Assembly (NCBI GenBank): GCA_030683105.1
Contig: JAUXMZ010000002.1
Coordinates: 1 to 32,220, forward strand
Length of the DNA stretch: 32,220 nt
DNA from: Burkholderiales bacterium
GTDB lineage: Bacteria > Pseudomonadota > Gammaproteobacteria > Burkholderiales > SG8-41
Reading direction: 5' to 3'
In this document: positions 22,290 through 30,155 of the stretch, piece by piece
How positions within the stretch are numbered: position 1 is the stretch's first letter
How the letters are laid out: each line of letters starts with the position of its first letter
Position numbers and translations under genes: made by a program
Notes under the pieces: generated by a model
Database searches by the model: none
What the model was told of the DNA's origin: nothing
Seen by the model: the letters and a program-made list of their open reading frames with translations, nothing else

Positions 22290-24266
22290 TCAGATCACGC
22301 GTTCGTTGCCGCCGTCCACCGGGACCTGGGCGCCGGTGGTTTTGGCGAACAACGGGCTGCACATTGCGGCGGCGAGTTCTGCGACGTCATGGCTGGTGAC
22401 TTCGACGTTGAGCACGTTGTTCTTTTTGTAGTCATCGACCGGCAGGCCGTAATGCGCGGCACGCGCGGCGAGCACGTCATCGGTCCAGATGCCGGTGTCG
22501 AACACAGCGTTCGGATGCAGCACGTTGACGCGGATGCCGTCGGCGCCCCATTCGAGCGCGGCAACTCGCGCCAGCTGATTGAGTGCCGCCTTGGATGCAG
22601 AATAGGCGGCGGCGCCCGGGCCCGGTGCCGGCACGTTTTTCGAGCCGATGACCACCACGCGCCCGGTGCGGGGCGCGAGTTTGAGCAGGGCATGGCACTC
22701 GCGCATCAGGGTGAGATTGGCATCGAGATTGACCTGCATGACGTTGCGCCAGGCGTTGGTCTGCAGGGCCGCGATCGGCGTTCCGCCCGGGAAAATGCCG
22801 GCATTAAGTATCAGCATGTCCAGGCCGCCGAACGCCCTGATTCCGGCCTCGAGCGCAGTGATGACGCTGTCCTCGGAGGTCACGTCGCAGCAGATACCGA
22901 GAAAATCTTCTCTCCGGTGCAAGGTTGCAACGGCTGGATTGATATCCAGCCCGATCACCGCGGCACCGCGGGCGAGCAGCGATTCGACGCACGCCTTGCC
23001 GATGCCCGAGGCCGCGCCGGTCACCATGGCCACTTCGCCGCTGAATACCGGCGGCTTGCCGCTTTTCCTGAGCTTGGCCTGCTCCAGATCCCAGTATTCC
23101 ACGTCGAAAATGTCTTTCTCCGGCAGCGCGCAGTAACCGCCGAGGAGTGTGGCGCGCTCGATGACATCCATCGTGTGCGTGTAGAGATCGGCGACGATCG
23201 CCGCGTCTTTAGCTGAGCGGCCCAGCGTGCACATGCCCAGATCCGCATCGAGGGCGATGCGCGGCGCGGCATCGAGCATGGTGCGGGGTTCCTTGGCGGC
23301 CGGCGCGTGCCGCTCGAAATAATCAGCATAGGTTTTCGCATAGGCATGGACGTCGCCGCCTATCATCGGAATGCGCTTGGTGCGTATGGCATGGTCGGGG
23401 GTCGCCGGACCTTGCTGTGATAGGACGCCTACATCTTCCCGCTTTGCAAACGCAAGGCTGCGGTCGTCGCGATGAACCTGCATCACCAGCGGGAAGCCCG
23501 CCGCCCGCGAAATGTTCCGGCGCAGTCCGGCAGCCCTGGTGCGCAGGGGTTTATCAGTGATCGCTGCTTGCCGCCTGCCCGGCAATGCCCACGCGTTGTG
23601 CCTGGCCAGATAATCCTCGGCCATCTGCACCAGTTCGATCATCCGGTCATACGACTCGCGCGCGGTAGCGCCGAATGAGAAGATGCCGTGATTCATCAGC
23701 ACCATGCCCAGGGTGCCGGCACGGGCCTCGGCGGGAAACTTCGCCGCGCACACGCGGGCGAGATCGAAGCCGGGCATCACATACGGAATCACCACCACTT
23801 TGTCGCCGTAAATCTCGCGTATGCGCGCTTCACCGTTGGCGGTGTTGGTCACGGCCAGTACCGCATCGGCGTGGGTGTGATCGACGTATTTATGGGGCAG
23901 GATCGCGTGCAGGATGGTCTCGACCGAGGGTGCCGGCGCCGACGCGCGCGTCATGTGGGTGAGCAGTTCGTTGACCATCTGCGGGTCGCTCAGGACATCG
24001 AGTTTGGCCAGTTTCAGCAAATGCGCCATGCGCACCGGGGAGAAGCCGGCTTCCTCGATGAATTCGAGATTCCAGCCGCTGCCTTTGACGTAGAGGATGT
24101 CCTCGTCATCCCCGACCAGGCTGCGTTCCCGGATTTTTACCGAAGTATTGCCGCCACCGTGCAATACCAGGGACTGGTTGCGCCCGAGCAGCCGCGAAGT
24201 GTAGACCCGCAATGCAAGTTCACCCTCGCAGGCGCAGGCTTCTTGTTCGTCCCAGAGATTCTGCAT
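22290..24266 (-). CDS. Bifunctional class II aldolase / short-chain dehydrogenase fusion
   Basis: The 658-residue protein has two parts. Residues about 1-400 form a class II (AraD/FucA/RhaD-like) aldolase with the zinc ligands H130-T-H132 and H193 in M-N-H-G and catalytic Glu116. Residues about 405-658 form an SDR domain with T-G-A-A-S-G-I-G (416-423), N-A-G and S543/Y556/K560. The fusion type is known from rhamnulose-1-phosphate aldolase/dehydrogenase proteins. Paired with mtnA it suggests a salvage route in which a 5-deoxy- or 5-methylthio-pentulose 1-phosphate is cleaved to DHAP and an aldehyde, which the SDR domain then oxidises or reduces. The domains and operon are seen; the substrate is inferred. 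Confidence 0.88.
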   Translation of the reverse strand: MQNLWDEQEACACEGELALRVYTSRLLGRNQSLVLHGGGNTSVKIRERSLVGDDEDILYVKGSGWNLEFIEEAGFSPVRMAHLLKLAKLDVLSDPQMVNELLTHMTRASAPAPSVETILHAILPHKYVDHTHADAVLAVTNTANGEARIREIYGDKVVVIPYVMPGFDLARVCAAKFPAEARAGTLGMVLMNHGIFSFGATARESYDRMIELVQMAEDYLARHNAWALPGRRQAAITDKPLRTRAAGLRRNISRAAGFPLVMQVHRDDRSLAFAKREDVGVLSQQGPATPDHAIRTKRIPMIGGDVHAYAKTYADYFERHAPAAKEPRTMLDAAPRIALDADLGMCTLGRSAKDAAIVADLYTHTMDVIERATLLGGYCALPEKDIFDVEYWDLEQAKLRKSGKPPVFSGEVAMVTGAASGIGKACVESLLARGAAVIGLDINPAVATLHRREDFLGICCDVTSEDSVITALEAGIRAFGGLDMLILNAGIFPGGTPIAALQTNAWRNVMQVNLDANLTLMRECHALLKLAPRTGRVVVIGSKNVPAPGPGAAAYSASKAALNQLARVAALEWGADGIRVNVLHPNAVFDTGIWTDDVLAARAAHYGLPVDDYKKNNVLNVEVTSHDVAELAAAMCSPLFAKTTGAQVPVDGGNERVI

Positions 24267-24390
24267 GTCAGTCCAGATGCCTTATCGTCGTATATGCGTG
24301 CGTTGAACGGCGGGATGATCGTCGGTTCGAACGCGCGCAGTTAAAGCGTCGCCCATGGCGTGCGCTTTAACAGGTATTATAGTGACTCCT

Positions 24391-24831
24391 ATGACCACCC
24401 CTCCAGCTTTCATCGTTCGTCCCGCTGGCTGGCATCTCAGCCACCGCGCGCTTCACGCCGTGCGCCGCACCGTATTCATCAAAGAGCAGAATGTGCCAGA
24501 GGCGGAGGAGTGGGACGACAACGATGAACATTCCCGCCATGTACTCGCGCTGACCGTTTATGGCGAGCCAATAGGCACGGGGCGCCTGCTACCCGACGGG
24601 CATATCGGCCGCATGGCGGTGTTGCGCGAATGGCGCGGCATGGGAGTGGGCAGCACCATCCTCAGCACATTGCTCGAACTTGCGCGTCAGGACGGCTTGC
24701 GCACCATCCGGCTCAATGCCCAGACCCACGCCCTCGATTTCTACGCCCGGCACGGCTTTACCATCGTCGGCGACGAATTCATGGAAGCGGGCATCCCGCA
24801 CCGGGAAATGCAGATAAGATTAAACCCCTAA
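24391..24831 (+). CDS. GNAT family N-acetyltransferase (ElaA/YjcF-like)
   Basis: The 146-residue protein has an N-terminal R-R-T-V-F-I-K-E-Q-N-V-P stretch, E-E-W-D-x-x-D, then I-G-T-G-R-L. The acetyl-CoA loop is R-M-A-V-L-R-E-W-R-G-M-G-V-G, and a C-terminal F-Y-A-R-H-G-F completes the fold. The first half is characteristic of the ElaA/YjcF subgroup, whose substrates are largely unknown. ATG 24391 is preferred over the open frame from 24355 because it starts just before the conserved fold; the ribosome binding site is weak. It is convergent with the NRDE gene, and a long inverted repeat separates them. Confidence 0.85.
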   Translation: MTTPPAFIVRPAGWHLSHRALHAVRRTVFIKEQNVPEAEEWDDNDEHSRHVLALTVYGEPIGTGRLLPDGHIGRMAVLREWRGMGVGSTILSTLLELARQDGLRTIRLNAQTHALDFYARHGFTIVGDEFMEAGIPHREMQIRLNP

Positions 24832-24836
24832 GAACA

Positions 24837-24960
24837 TTAGCCACAGAGGTCACAGAGGGCACAGAGGAAAAACAGATAACCAAACATGATTTATATCTGA
24901 TTGTTTTTATAATAATGTTTATGAATTCTCTCTGTGCCCTCTGTGATCTCTGTGGCTTAA
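24837..24960. repeat. 124-bp inverted-repeat element of the CACAGAG type
   Basis: The left arm (24837-24867, GCCACAGAGGTCACAGAG core) pairs with the right arm (24929-24959) over about 30 bp with one or two mismatches. Inner arms AAACAGATA and TATCTGATTGTTT add to the cruciform. Elements of this type are dispersed in many proteobacterial genomes. Its right arm encodes the C-terminus of the NRDE protein. Confidence 0.75.
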
Positions 24961-25755
24961 GTTTTTGGCTTCGTCAGGGACTCCAAGGGTATCGAGCCGG
25001 AAACGGCGAGAGACTTCGCCGAGCGGCGTGCCGCCTGCGCCGAAGCTGCGCTCGGTGAACAGCACGTCGCCGTTGGCGTGCACCAGCACCACGGTAGAGG
25101 CGCGCGTGCCGTAGCGCTCGCTGCTGATGAATATCGCGGACAATTCGCGTTCGCGCTGCAACGCTATCCCCGTCTGCGGCAAATCCTCATCAGGGGCCAC
25201 GCTGCGGTCGGCAAGCAGCCCGAACAGTCCCGCCGCAAGTTCAGTTTCCTGGGCGCCCAGCAATGCTTCCACCGCAAGCTTGCTGCGCCGGATCTTGGGC
25301 CACGGCGTATTGAGCAGATGGTTGCTCAGGCCGTGCACGCCGGGTGGAATGACTTCGACGCCGGGACCACGGTTCGAAAGCCAGTACAGGTTGTGAAGAT
25401 CGCCCGCAACCAGGATGAAATCATTGTACTGATCGCCCTGGCGCTTGATCTGTTCGAGATAGGGCAGGGCTGCGCTGCCGTTCGTCAGAAAATCGCTGAC
25501 CAGCACACCGCGCGAGCGCGCCGCCGCTTCCTTGGGCTGGCCGTCGCGGTAATTGGTCACGGCCGCGATCCGGCCCGAGCGCGCCAGCGCCAGCCAGGTG
25601 CCGCCCTTGTCGAGATCGCGCCCGCCATAAATGTGCGGATGATCGCTCCAGAATGCAGCGGGGGCAGCGGGGCGCGAGTACGCCTCGTCGCGGTTGGCGG
25701 CGAGGATCAGCGGGTAATCGGGGTGCGCGTGGCGGGCGAGGAGGATGATGCACAT
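24919..25755 (-). CDS. NRDE (TANGO2-like) family protein with a repeat-derived tail
   Basis: The 278-residue protein opens M-C-I-I-L-L-A and carries the signature A-N-R-D-E at residues 20-24, followed by G-G-R-D-L-D-K-G-G-T-W-L-A, the hallmarks of the TANGO2/NRDE family. Cys2 is placed as in N-terminal-nucleophile-like members; reported links include haem or lipid handling, but the bacterial role is not settled. The final 13 residues (L-S-H-R-D-H-R-G-H-R-E-N-S) are translated from the right arm of the inverted-repeat element. The family domain ends before this tail, so the stop codon was acquired with the repeat. No clear ribosome binding site is visible. Confidence 0.88.
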   Translation of the reverse strand: MCIILLARHAHPDYPLILAANRDEAYSRPAAPAAFWSDHPHIYGGRDLDKGGTWLALARSGRIAAVTNYRDGQPKEAAARSRGVLVSDFLTNGSAALPYLEQIKRQGDQYNDFILVAGDLHNLYWLSNRGPGVEVIPPGVHGLSNHLLNTPWPKIRRSKLAVEALLGAQETELAAGLFGLLADRSVAPDEDLPQTGIALQRERELSAIFISSERYGTRASTVVLVHANGDVLFTERSFGAGGTPLGEVSRRFRLDTLGVPDEAKNLSHRDHRGHRENS

Positions 25756-25761
25756 AAAAGC

Positions 25762-25880
25762 GGTGATTGGTGATTAGTGATTAGCAAAATACCCTCTCCC
25801 CCGGTTTTGGGGGAGAGGGCAGGGAGAGGGGGATGCGCATTTTGTCAGCCGTTCGCCAATTACCAATCACCAATTACCGT
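25762..25880. repeat. Composite inverted repeat with a GA/CT-rich hairpin core
   Basis: GGTGATTGGTGATTAGTGAT-type units at 25762-25784 are mirrored by CCAATTACCAATCACCAATT-type units at 25856-25877. Between them CCCTCTCCCCC (25792-25802) pairs with GGGGGAGAGGG (25809-25819), the same hairpin type as at 6475. The right arm contains the stop codon of the next gene. Confidence 0.6.
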
Positions 25881-26157
25881 CTTCAAAACATTCCGTATGC
25901 CGGCCCGACCCCGGCTGCAGGAAATCCTGCACCTTGAGCCGGCTCACGGCTTCGGCGAGTTCCCATTCGAATTTCGCTTCTTCGCCCACGTTCTCGTAAA
26001 TTTCCATCCACAGCAGTGGCTCGTCGCGTTTTTTCAGCATGCGTCCGGCTACACCCGTGGCGAGATTCACGGCCGCCAGCAGCTCTTTTATCACTGGCTC
26101 GCAGGCAGCCGTCTTGTCAGAGGCGACGCGGTAATAAATGTAATAGGAACAAGACAT
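25867..26157 (-). CDS. DUF4936 family protein
   Basis: The 96-residue soluble protein starts M-S-C-S-Y-Y-I-Y-Y-R and contains W-M-E-I-Y-E-N-V near residue 50 and a terminal C-F-E-D. This pattern matches DUF4936, a small betaproteobacterial family of unknown function with a ferredoxin-like fold expected from size and strand pattern. The last residues (G-N-W) and the stop codon lie in the right arm of the composite repeat at 25762-25880. No good ribosome binding site is seen. It lies between NRDE and ygfZ on the same strand, but repeats separate all three genes, so a shared transcript is uncertain. Confidence 0.8.
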   Translation of the reverse strand: MSCSYYIYYRVASDKTAACEPVIKELLAAVNLATGVAGRMLKKRDEPLLWMEIYENVGEEAKFEWELAEAVSRLKVQDFLQPGSGRHTECFEDGNW

Positions 26158-26212
26158 GTGTGGTCGCTAAAATTTAGTTAAAATCGTAAACGGTGAGCAG
26201 TAAGCAGTAAAA

Positions 26213-26338
26213 ACGAACCACGAACCACGTACCACGAACCACGTACCACGAACCACGTACCACGAACCACGTACCACGAACCACGTACCACGAATCACGT
26301 ACCACGAATCACGTACCACGAATCACGTACCACGAACC
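26213..26338. repeat. Tandem array of a 14-bp unit
   Basis: About nine head-to-tail copies of CCACGAACCACGTA fill the stretch, with the last three changed to CCACGAATCACGTA. The array ends directly at the ygfZ stop codon. The unit length should vary between strains. Confidence 0.9.
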
Positions 26339-27279
26339 TATATCGCGTACGGCAACGGCATCAATTCGAGCACCGGGCCTTGTTGAGATTTCCAGTGGAT
26401 CGCGCCGGCCGAAATGCTGCTCAACTGCGCGACGGCGAGCACATCGTAGCCGCCTTCCGGTGAGGCCGCGGCGTTGACGATCGTGCCGCACGCCTGATCA
26501 CCGAGATCGGCGCTGTAGAGGCGGTCGCCGGGCTGCGGCGCGGAATCGCCGCCGACATGAGCGAGGACCATGCGCTGCTTGAGCCGTCCCAGAAAATGCA
26601 TGCGCGCCACGATTTCCTGGCCCGGATAACAGCCTTTCCTGAAACTCACCGCGCCGATCGCGTCGAAGTTCACCATCTGCGGCACGAACTCCTCCTGGGT
26701 GGCGGGCAGGATCACCGGAATACCCGCCCGGATATCGGACCAGTCCCAATATTCGGGCCGGGCAGCTTTGGCATGGGCTGCGAGCGATTCGCGGATTGCA
26801 GCCGATTTTTCCTGCGGCACGAGGACTTCGAACCGGTCAACCGGAAGCCGGAGGATCGTTATGCCGTCGCGATGTATCACCTCATGCGCAGCGCCCGGAA
26901 TCTCGCCGAACAATGGCTTCAGTTTTGTTGTGGCGTCTGCGCCGGCAATGCCGAAGCGGGCAAACTCGGCGCTGGCATCGCGCGCTTTTACTTTGGAGCG
27001 CATGATGAACATCGACAGCCGCTTCTGTAGCGGCTCGCGCAGCACAGCAGGCAGCTGCAGGAAAAACCCCTGCTCGCTGCGCCACACCAGGAAACTGGCC
27101 AGCAGCCGGCCCTTGGGCGTGCAATAGCCGCTGTACTGGCTGCGGGTGAGCGTCAGCGCATTGACGTCACTGGTGAGCTGGGCATTGAGGAACGCCTGCG
27201 CGTCGTCGCCGCTGAAGTTGAGCAGGCCGTAGTCCGGCAAAGTGCTGAAACAGGGGTTATCCACTAAGATTCTCGTCAC
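26338..27279 (-). CDS. ygfZ: Folate-binding YgfZ-type protein
   Basis: The 313-residue protein has the GcvT-like fold and the diagnostic motif K215-G-C217-Y-P-G-Q-E222 within V-S-F-R-K-G-C-Y-P. The N-terminal D-Y-G-L-L-N-F-S-G-D-D-A and L-N-A-Q-L-T-S-D motifs also fit. YgfZ binds tetrahydrofolate and supports assembly or repair of certain Fe-S enzymes, including the tRNA-methylthiolation protein MiaB. The start codon is a GTG at 27279; no in-frame ATG fits better. Its stop codon touches the 14-bp tandem array. Confidence 0.93.
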   Translation of the reverse strand: MTRILVDNPCFSTLPDYGLLNFSGDDAQAFLNAQLTSDVNALTLTRSQYSGYCTPKGRLLASFLVWRSEQGFFLQLPAVLREPLQKRLSMFIMRSKVKARDASAEFARFGIAGADATTKLKPLFGEIPGAAHEVIHRDGITILRLPVDRFEVLVPQEKSAAIRESLAAHAKAARPEYWDWSDIRAGIPVILPATQEEFVPQMVNFDAIGAVSFRKGCYPGQEIVARMHFLGRLKQRMVLAHVGGDSAPQPGDRLYSADLGDQACGTIVNAAASPEGGYDVLAVAQLSSISAGAIHWKSQQGPVLELMPLPYAI

Positions 27280-27720
27280 ATTCTCGGTAAATACAGGATT
27301 TTCCCTAACAATAATGATTTTTCGGCCGTTGTGCCATGTGTATCTCTGCTCGTTTATGGTCGAAGCAGACGCGGGATTGCCGCGAAATATTTTCCGATCG
27401 TGGATCCAATATGTGGTCGTAGAACCTGCTCAACCCGGTGCGGATGTAACCCATAAGCAGATTTGACGTCGCCCTCAAAAAAATAAAATCATGGGGCAAT
27501 CAGACCCATTTCAAGTAGGGATATAAATTACCAATTATAACAAAAGCTTATATAAATTCTCTCATTTTGATAGATTTGCACTTTACAAAGCTCTCAGTTT
27601 AAATCTCTTCAGCATATGGCAGTTTACGGGAGCAAGTTCGGTCACGGGTGTAGCGTGACCAATGCCAGACGCGTGATCAGTCAATAAAAATAATACCGAT
27701 TTCACGTTGAGTACCTGGGA
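27280..27720. other. AT-rich intergenic region with one palindrome
   Basis: These 441 bp are clearly richer in A and T than their surroundings, especially at 27470-27620. They contain a perfect inverted repeat GGTCACG (27640-27646) / CGTGACC (27654-27660) about 60 bp before the transporter start, a possible operator. Short open frames here resemble nothing I know. Confidence 0.55.
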
Positions 27721-29844
27721 GTGGCATTGGATAGCAGCTTGCTATTCTCGTCGGAGTCGTACGCTTGGGCCCTGCAGGGCATATGCCAGCTGCGCCGTAT
27801 TCCCTTTGCACCCACCATAGTTCTGCAGCAAATCCCGCCGCCTTACGGCCTGCTGGCTTTTCAGCGGGCGGCGCAGGCGCTGGGCCTGAAAACCCAGGTG
27901 CGCGATGCGACGATGGCAGAACTTTCCGCCTTGCCGCTGCCGTGTCTGGCCGTGCTCAGGCCGCGCGCCGCGGCTGCCGATCCTGCAGCCGGCACTCTCG
28001 CAGCGGATAGCGGCGGCGGCGGGCCGCACCGGATGGCAATCCTGCTCGGTTGCGATACCGGGCGCCTGGTCTACATCGAGGAAGGCGGGCAGCGTCCGGT
28101 AAGCAGTTCGCCTGCTGAATTCGACGCCCAGTACGCGGGCACGGTGCTGCTGTTCGCGCCTCAACCTCCGGCACTGGACGCTGATGCAGCGGAGCCGGAG
28201 CCCGCCCCGCAGTTCGGCTTCAGGTGGTTTGTGCCCGAGTTGCTCAGGCACAAGGCGATCTGGCGCGACGTGCTGCTCGCATCGCTCGCGATCCAGCTGA
28301 TGGCGCTCGCCACGCCGGTGTTCACCCAGGTCGTGATCGACAAGGTCATCGTCCACCGCACGATGAACACGTTGATCGTGATCGGCATCGCGCTTCTTGT
28401 GTTCATGGTGTTCACCGCCGGCATGAGCTGGGTGCGCCAGTACCTGGTGCTGCACACCGGCAACCGCATCGATGCGGTGCTCGGAGCGCAGGTGTTCACC
28501 CATCTGTTCAAACTGCCGCCGCGCTATTTCGAGCACCGCCCGACCGGCACGCTGGTGGCGCGTGTTCACGGCGTGGAGACCATCCGCGAGTTTTTGAGCG
28601 GCGCCGCGGTGACGCTGATCCTCGATGTGCCGTTCCTGCTGATTTTCCTCGCGATCATGTTCTATTACAGCTGGCTGCTGACCCTGATCACGCTGACGAT
28701 CCTGGTGCTGATCGTGGTGCTGAGCCTCACCATCACGCCGCTGCTGCGCGCGCGCATCAACCGGCAGTTCCTGCTCGGCGCGCGCAACCAGGCTTTTCTC
28801 ACCGAATACATCTCCGGCATGGAGACGGTGAAATCGCTGCAAATGGAGCCGCAGCTCAGCAGCCGCTTCGGCGATTTTCTCGCAAGCTACCTCGCCGCGA
28901 GCTTCAGCACGCGCCAGCTCTCGAACACCTATAACGTCGCCGCCAACTCGCTGGAGCAGCTGTTGACGCTCAGCATTTTGTGCGTCGGCGCCTGGATGGT
29001 GATGAACAATGCCGGCATGACCATCGGCATGCTGGTCGCATTCCAGATGTTCGCGAGCCGCCTGTCCGGGCCGCTGCTGCGCATGGTCGGGCTATGGCAG
29101 GAATTCCAGCAGGCCGACATTGCGGTCAAGCGCCTGGGAGATGTCATGAATGCGCCGGCCGAACCCTACTCGATGACGCCGTCGCGCGACACCGCGATGC
29201 ATGGCCGGATCGCGATCCGGAACCTGAGTTTCCGCTATGGCGACAACCTGCCGTATCTCTACCGCGATCTCAGCCTCGTGATAGAGCCCGGGCAGTGCAT
29301 CGCGCTGATGGGACCGTCGGGTTCGGGGAAAAGTACGCTGTCGAAGCTGCTGCAGGGGTTTTATCAACCCAGCGACGGCAGCATCCTGATCGATGGCCAC
29401 GACATCCGCAACCTCTCGGCCAACGAGTTGCGGCTTTACTTCGGGGTGGTGCCGCAGGAGACCATCCTGTTCAGCGGCACTATTTACGACAACCTTATCC
29501 TTGCCAATCCGCATGCGGGTTTTCACGACGTGATCCAGGCGTGCAAGCTCGCCGAGATCCACGACACCATAGAGCAGCTGCCCGAAGGCTATCAGACCCG
29601 GATCGGCGAGCATGGGGCGGGGCTCTCGGGCGGGCAGAAGCAGCGCCTGGCGATTGCGCGCGCCCTGCTCAAACGGCCGAAGATCCTGATTTTCGACGAA
29701 GCAACCAGCAACCTCGACAGCGCAACGGCGGAAATCTTCGCGAAAACAGTCAATCAGCTAAAGGGCAAAGTCACCATGCTCTTCATTACTCACCGGGCGC
29801 CGGCCAGCCTCAGGGTCGACGCCACCTTTGAACTGAACAAGTGA
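27721..29844 (+). CDS. Type I secretion ABC transporter, HlyB-like
   Basis: The 707-residue protein has an N-terminal C39-peptidase-like domain (about 1-140) in which Tyr stands where the catalytic Cys is expected (S-Y-A-W-A-L-Q-G-I-C), as in HlyB. The domain would therefore bind rather than cleave its substrate. An ABC membrane domain with six helices follows (about 165-440). The ATPase domain has Walker A G-P-S-G-S-G-K-S, signature L-S-G-G-Q and Walker B I-L-I-F-D-E. It should export an unprocessed, RTX-type protein. No HlyD-type adaptor, TolC or RTX substrate is in the window. The start is GTG 27721; TTG 27727 is preceded by a better-spaced GGGAG. It overlaps the next gene (TGATG). Confidence 0.92.
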   Translation: MALDSSLLFSSESYAWALQGICQLRRIPFAPTIVLQQIPPPYGLLAFQRAAQALGLKTQVRDATMAELSALPLPCLAVLRPRAAAADPAAGTLAADSGGGGPHRMAILLGCDTGRLVYIEEGGQRPVSSSPAEFDAQYAGTVLLFAPQPPALDADAAEPEPAPQFGFRWFVPELLRHKAIWRDVLLASLAIQLMALATPVFTQVVIDKVIVHRTMNTLIVIGIALLVFMVFTAGMSWVRQYLVLHTGNRIDAVLGAQVFTHLFKLPPRYFEHRPTGTLVARVHGVETIREFLSGAAVTLILDVPFLLIFLAIMFYYSWLLTLITLTILVLIVVLSLTITPLLRARINRQFLLGARNQAFLTEYISGMETVKSLQMEPQLSSRFGDFLASYLAASFSTRQLSNTYNVAANSLEQLLTLSILCVGAWMVMNNAGMTIGMLVAFQMFASRLSGPLLRMVGLWQEFQQADIAVKRLGDVMNAPAEPYSMTPSRDTAMHGRIAIRNLSFRYGDNLPYLYRDLSLVIEPGQCIALMGPSGSGKSTLSKLLQGFYQPSDGSILIDGHDIRNLSANELRLYFGVVPQETILFSGTIYDNLILANPHAGFHDVIQACKLAEIHDTIEQLPEGYQTRIGEHGAGLSGGQKQRLAIARALLKRPKILIFDEATSNLDSATAEIFAKTVNQLKGKVTMLFITHRAPASLRVDATFELNK

Positions 29845-30152
29845 TGAAACGAACGCTTTATGAATTTCTTGAGCTCAAACCCGAGGCCACGCAGGCCGAG
29901 ATCGACGCGGCCTACGCCGCCGTCAGAGCGCGGCTGCAGCCCGGTATTGATCGCGCCGACACCGATGCGCTCAACCTGTCGCGCCTGCTCAAAGACGGTT
30001 ACAGGATACTGTCCGACCCGGAACGGCGCGCCGGCTATGACGCTACGATCAGGGCGCAGTGGAAGCTGGAGCGTTCCCAGATCATCACCATCGAGACGCT
30101 GCCTGCGGCGGCGCCCGGCCCGGGGCCGGCGCGCAAACCGGCGCAGCGCTGA
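29844..30152 (+). CDS. J-domain-like protein lacking the HPD motif
   Basis: The 102-residue protein starts T-L-Y-E-F-L-E-L-K-P-E-A-T-Q-A-E-I-D-A-A-Y, which matches helix I and II of a DnaJ domain, and continues with G-Y-R-I-L-S-D-P-E-R-R-A-G-Y-D, the usual helix III/IV region. The HPD tripeptide needed to stimulate DnaK ATPase is absent; R-L-Q-P-G-I-D occupies the loop. A Pro/Ala-rich tail ends the protein. ATG 29844 overlaps the transporter stop codon, so translation is coupled. This suggests a structural or adaptor role near the secretion ATPase rather than chaperone activation. No adaptor function is established from sequence. Confidence 0.75.
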   Translation: MKRTLYEFLELKPEATQAEIDAAYAAVRARLQPGIDRADTDALNLSRLLKDGYRILSDPERRAGYDATIRAQWKLERSQIITIETLPAAAPGPGPARKPAQR

Positions 30153-30155
30153 CCC

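Noticed and set aside
26213-26338. Regular short repeats that could suggest a CRISPR array
   Set aside because: The 14-bp units are directly adjacent without unique spacers, and no cas genes are present.
27242-27499. Two small overlapping frames in the AT-rich gap
   Set aside because: Neither resembles a known protein or has a ribosome binding site.
27742-28842. Long open frame on the minus strand inside the ABC transporter gene
   Set aside because: It is a GC-rich shadow of a clearly conserved gene, with a His/Gln/Arg-rich composition and no recognisable domain. The same applies to the frames at 7757-8863 (+) and 22242-23216 (+).
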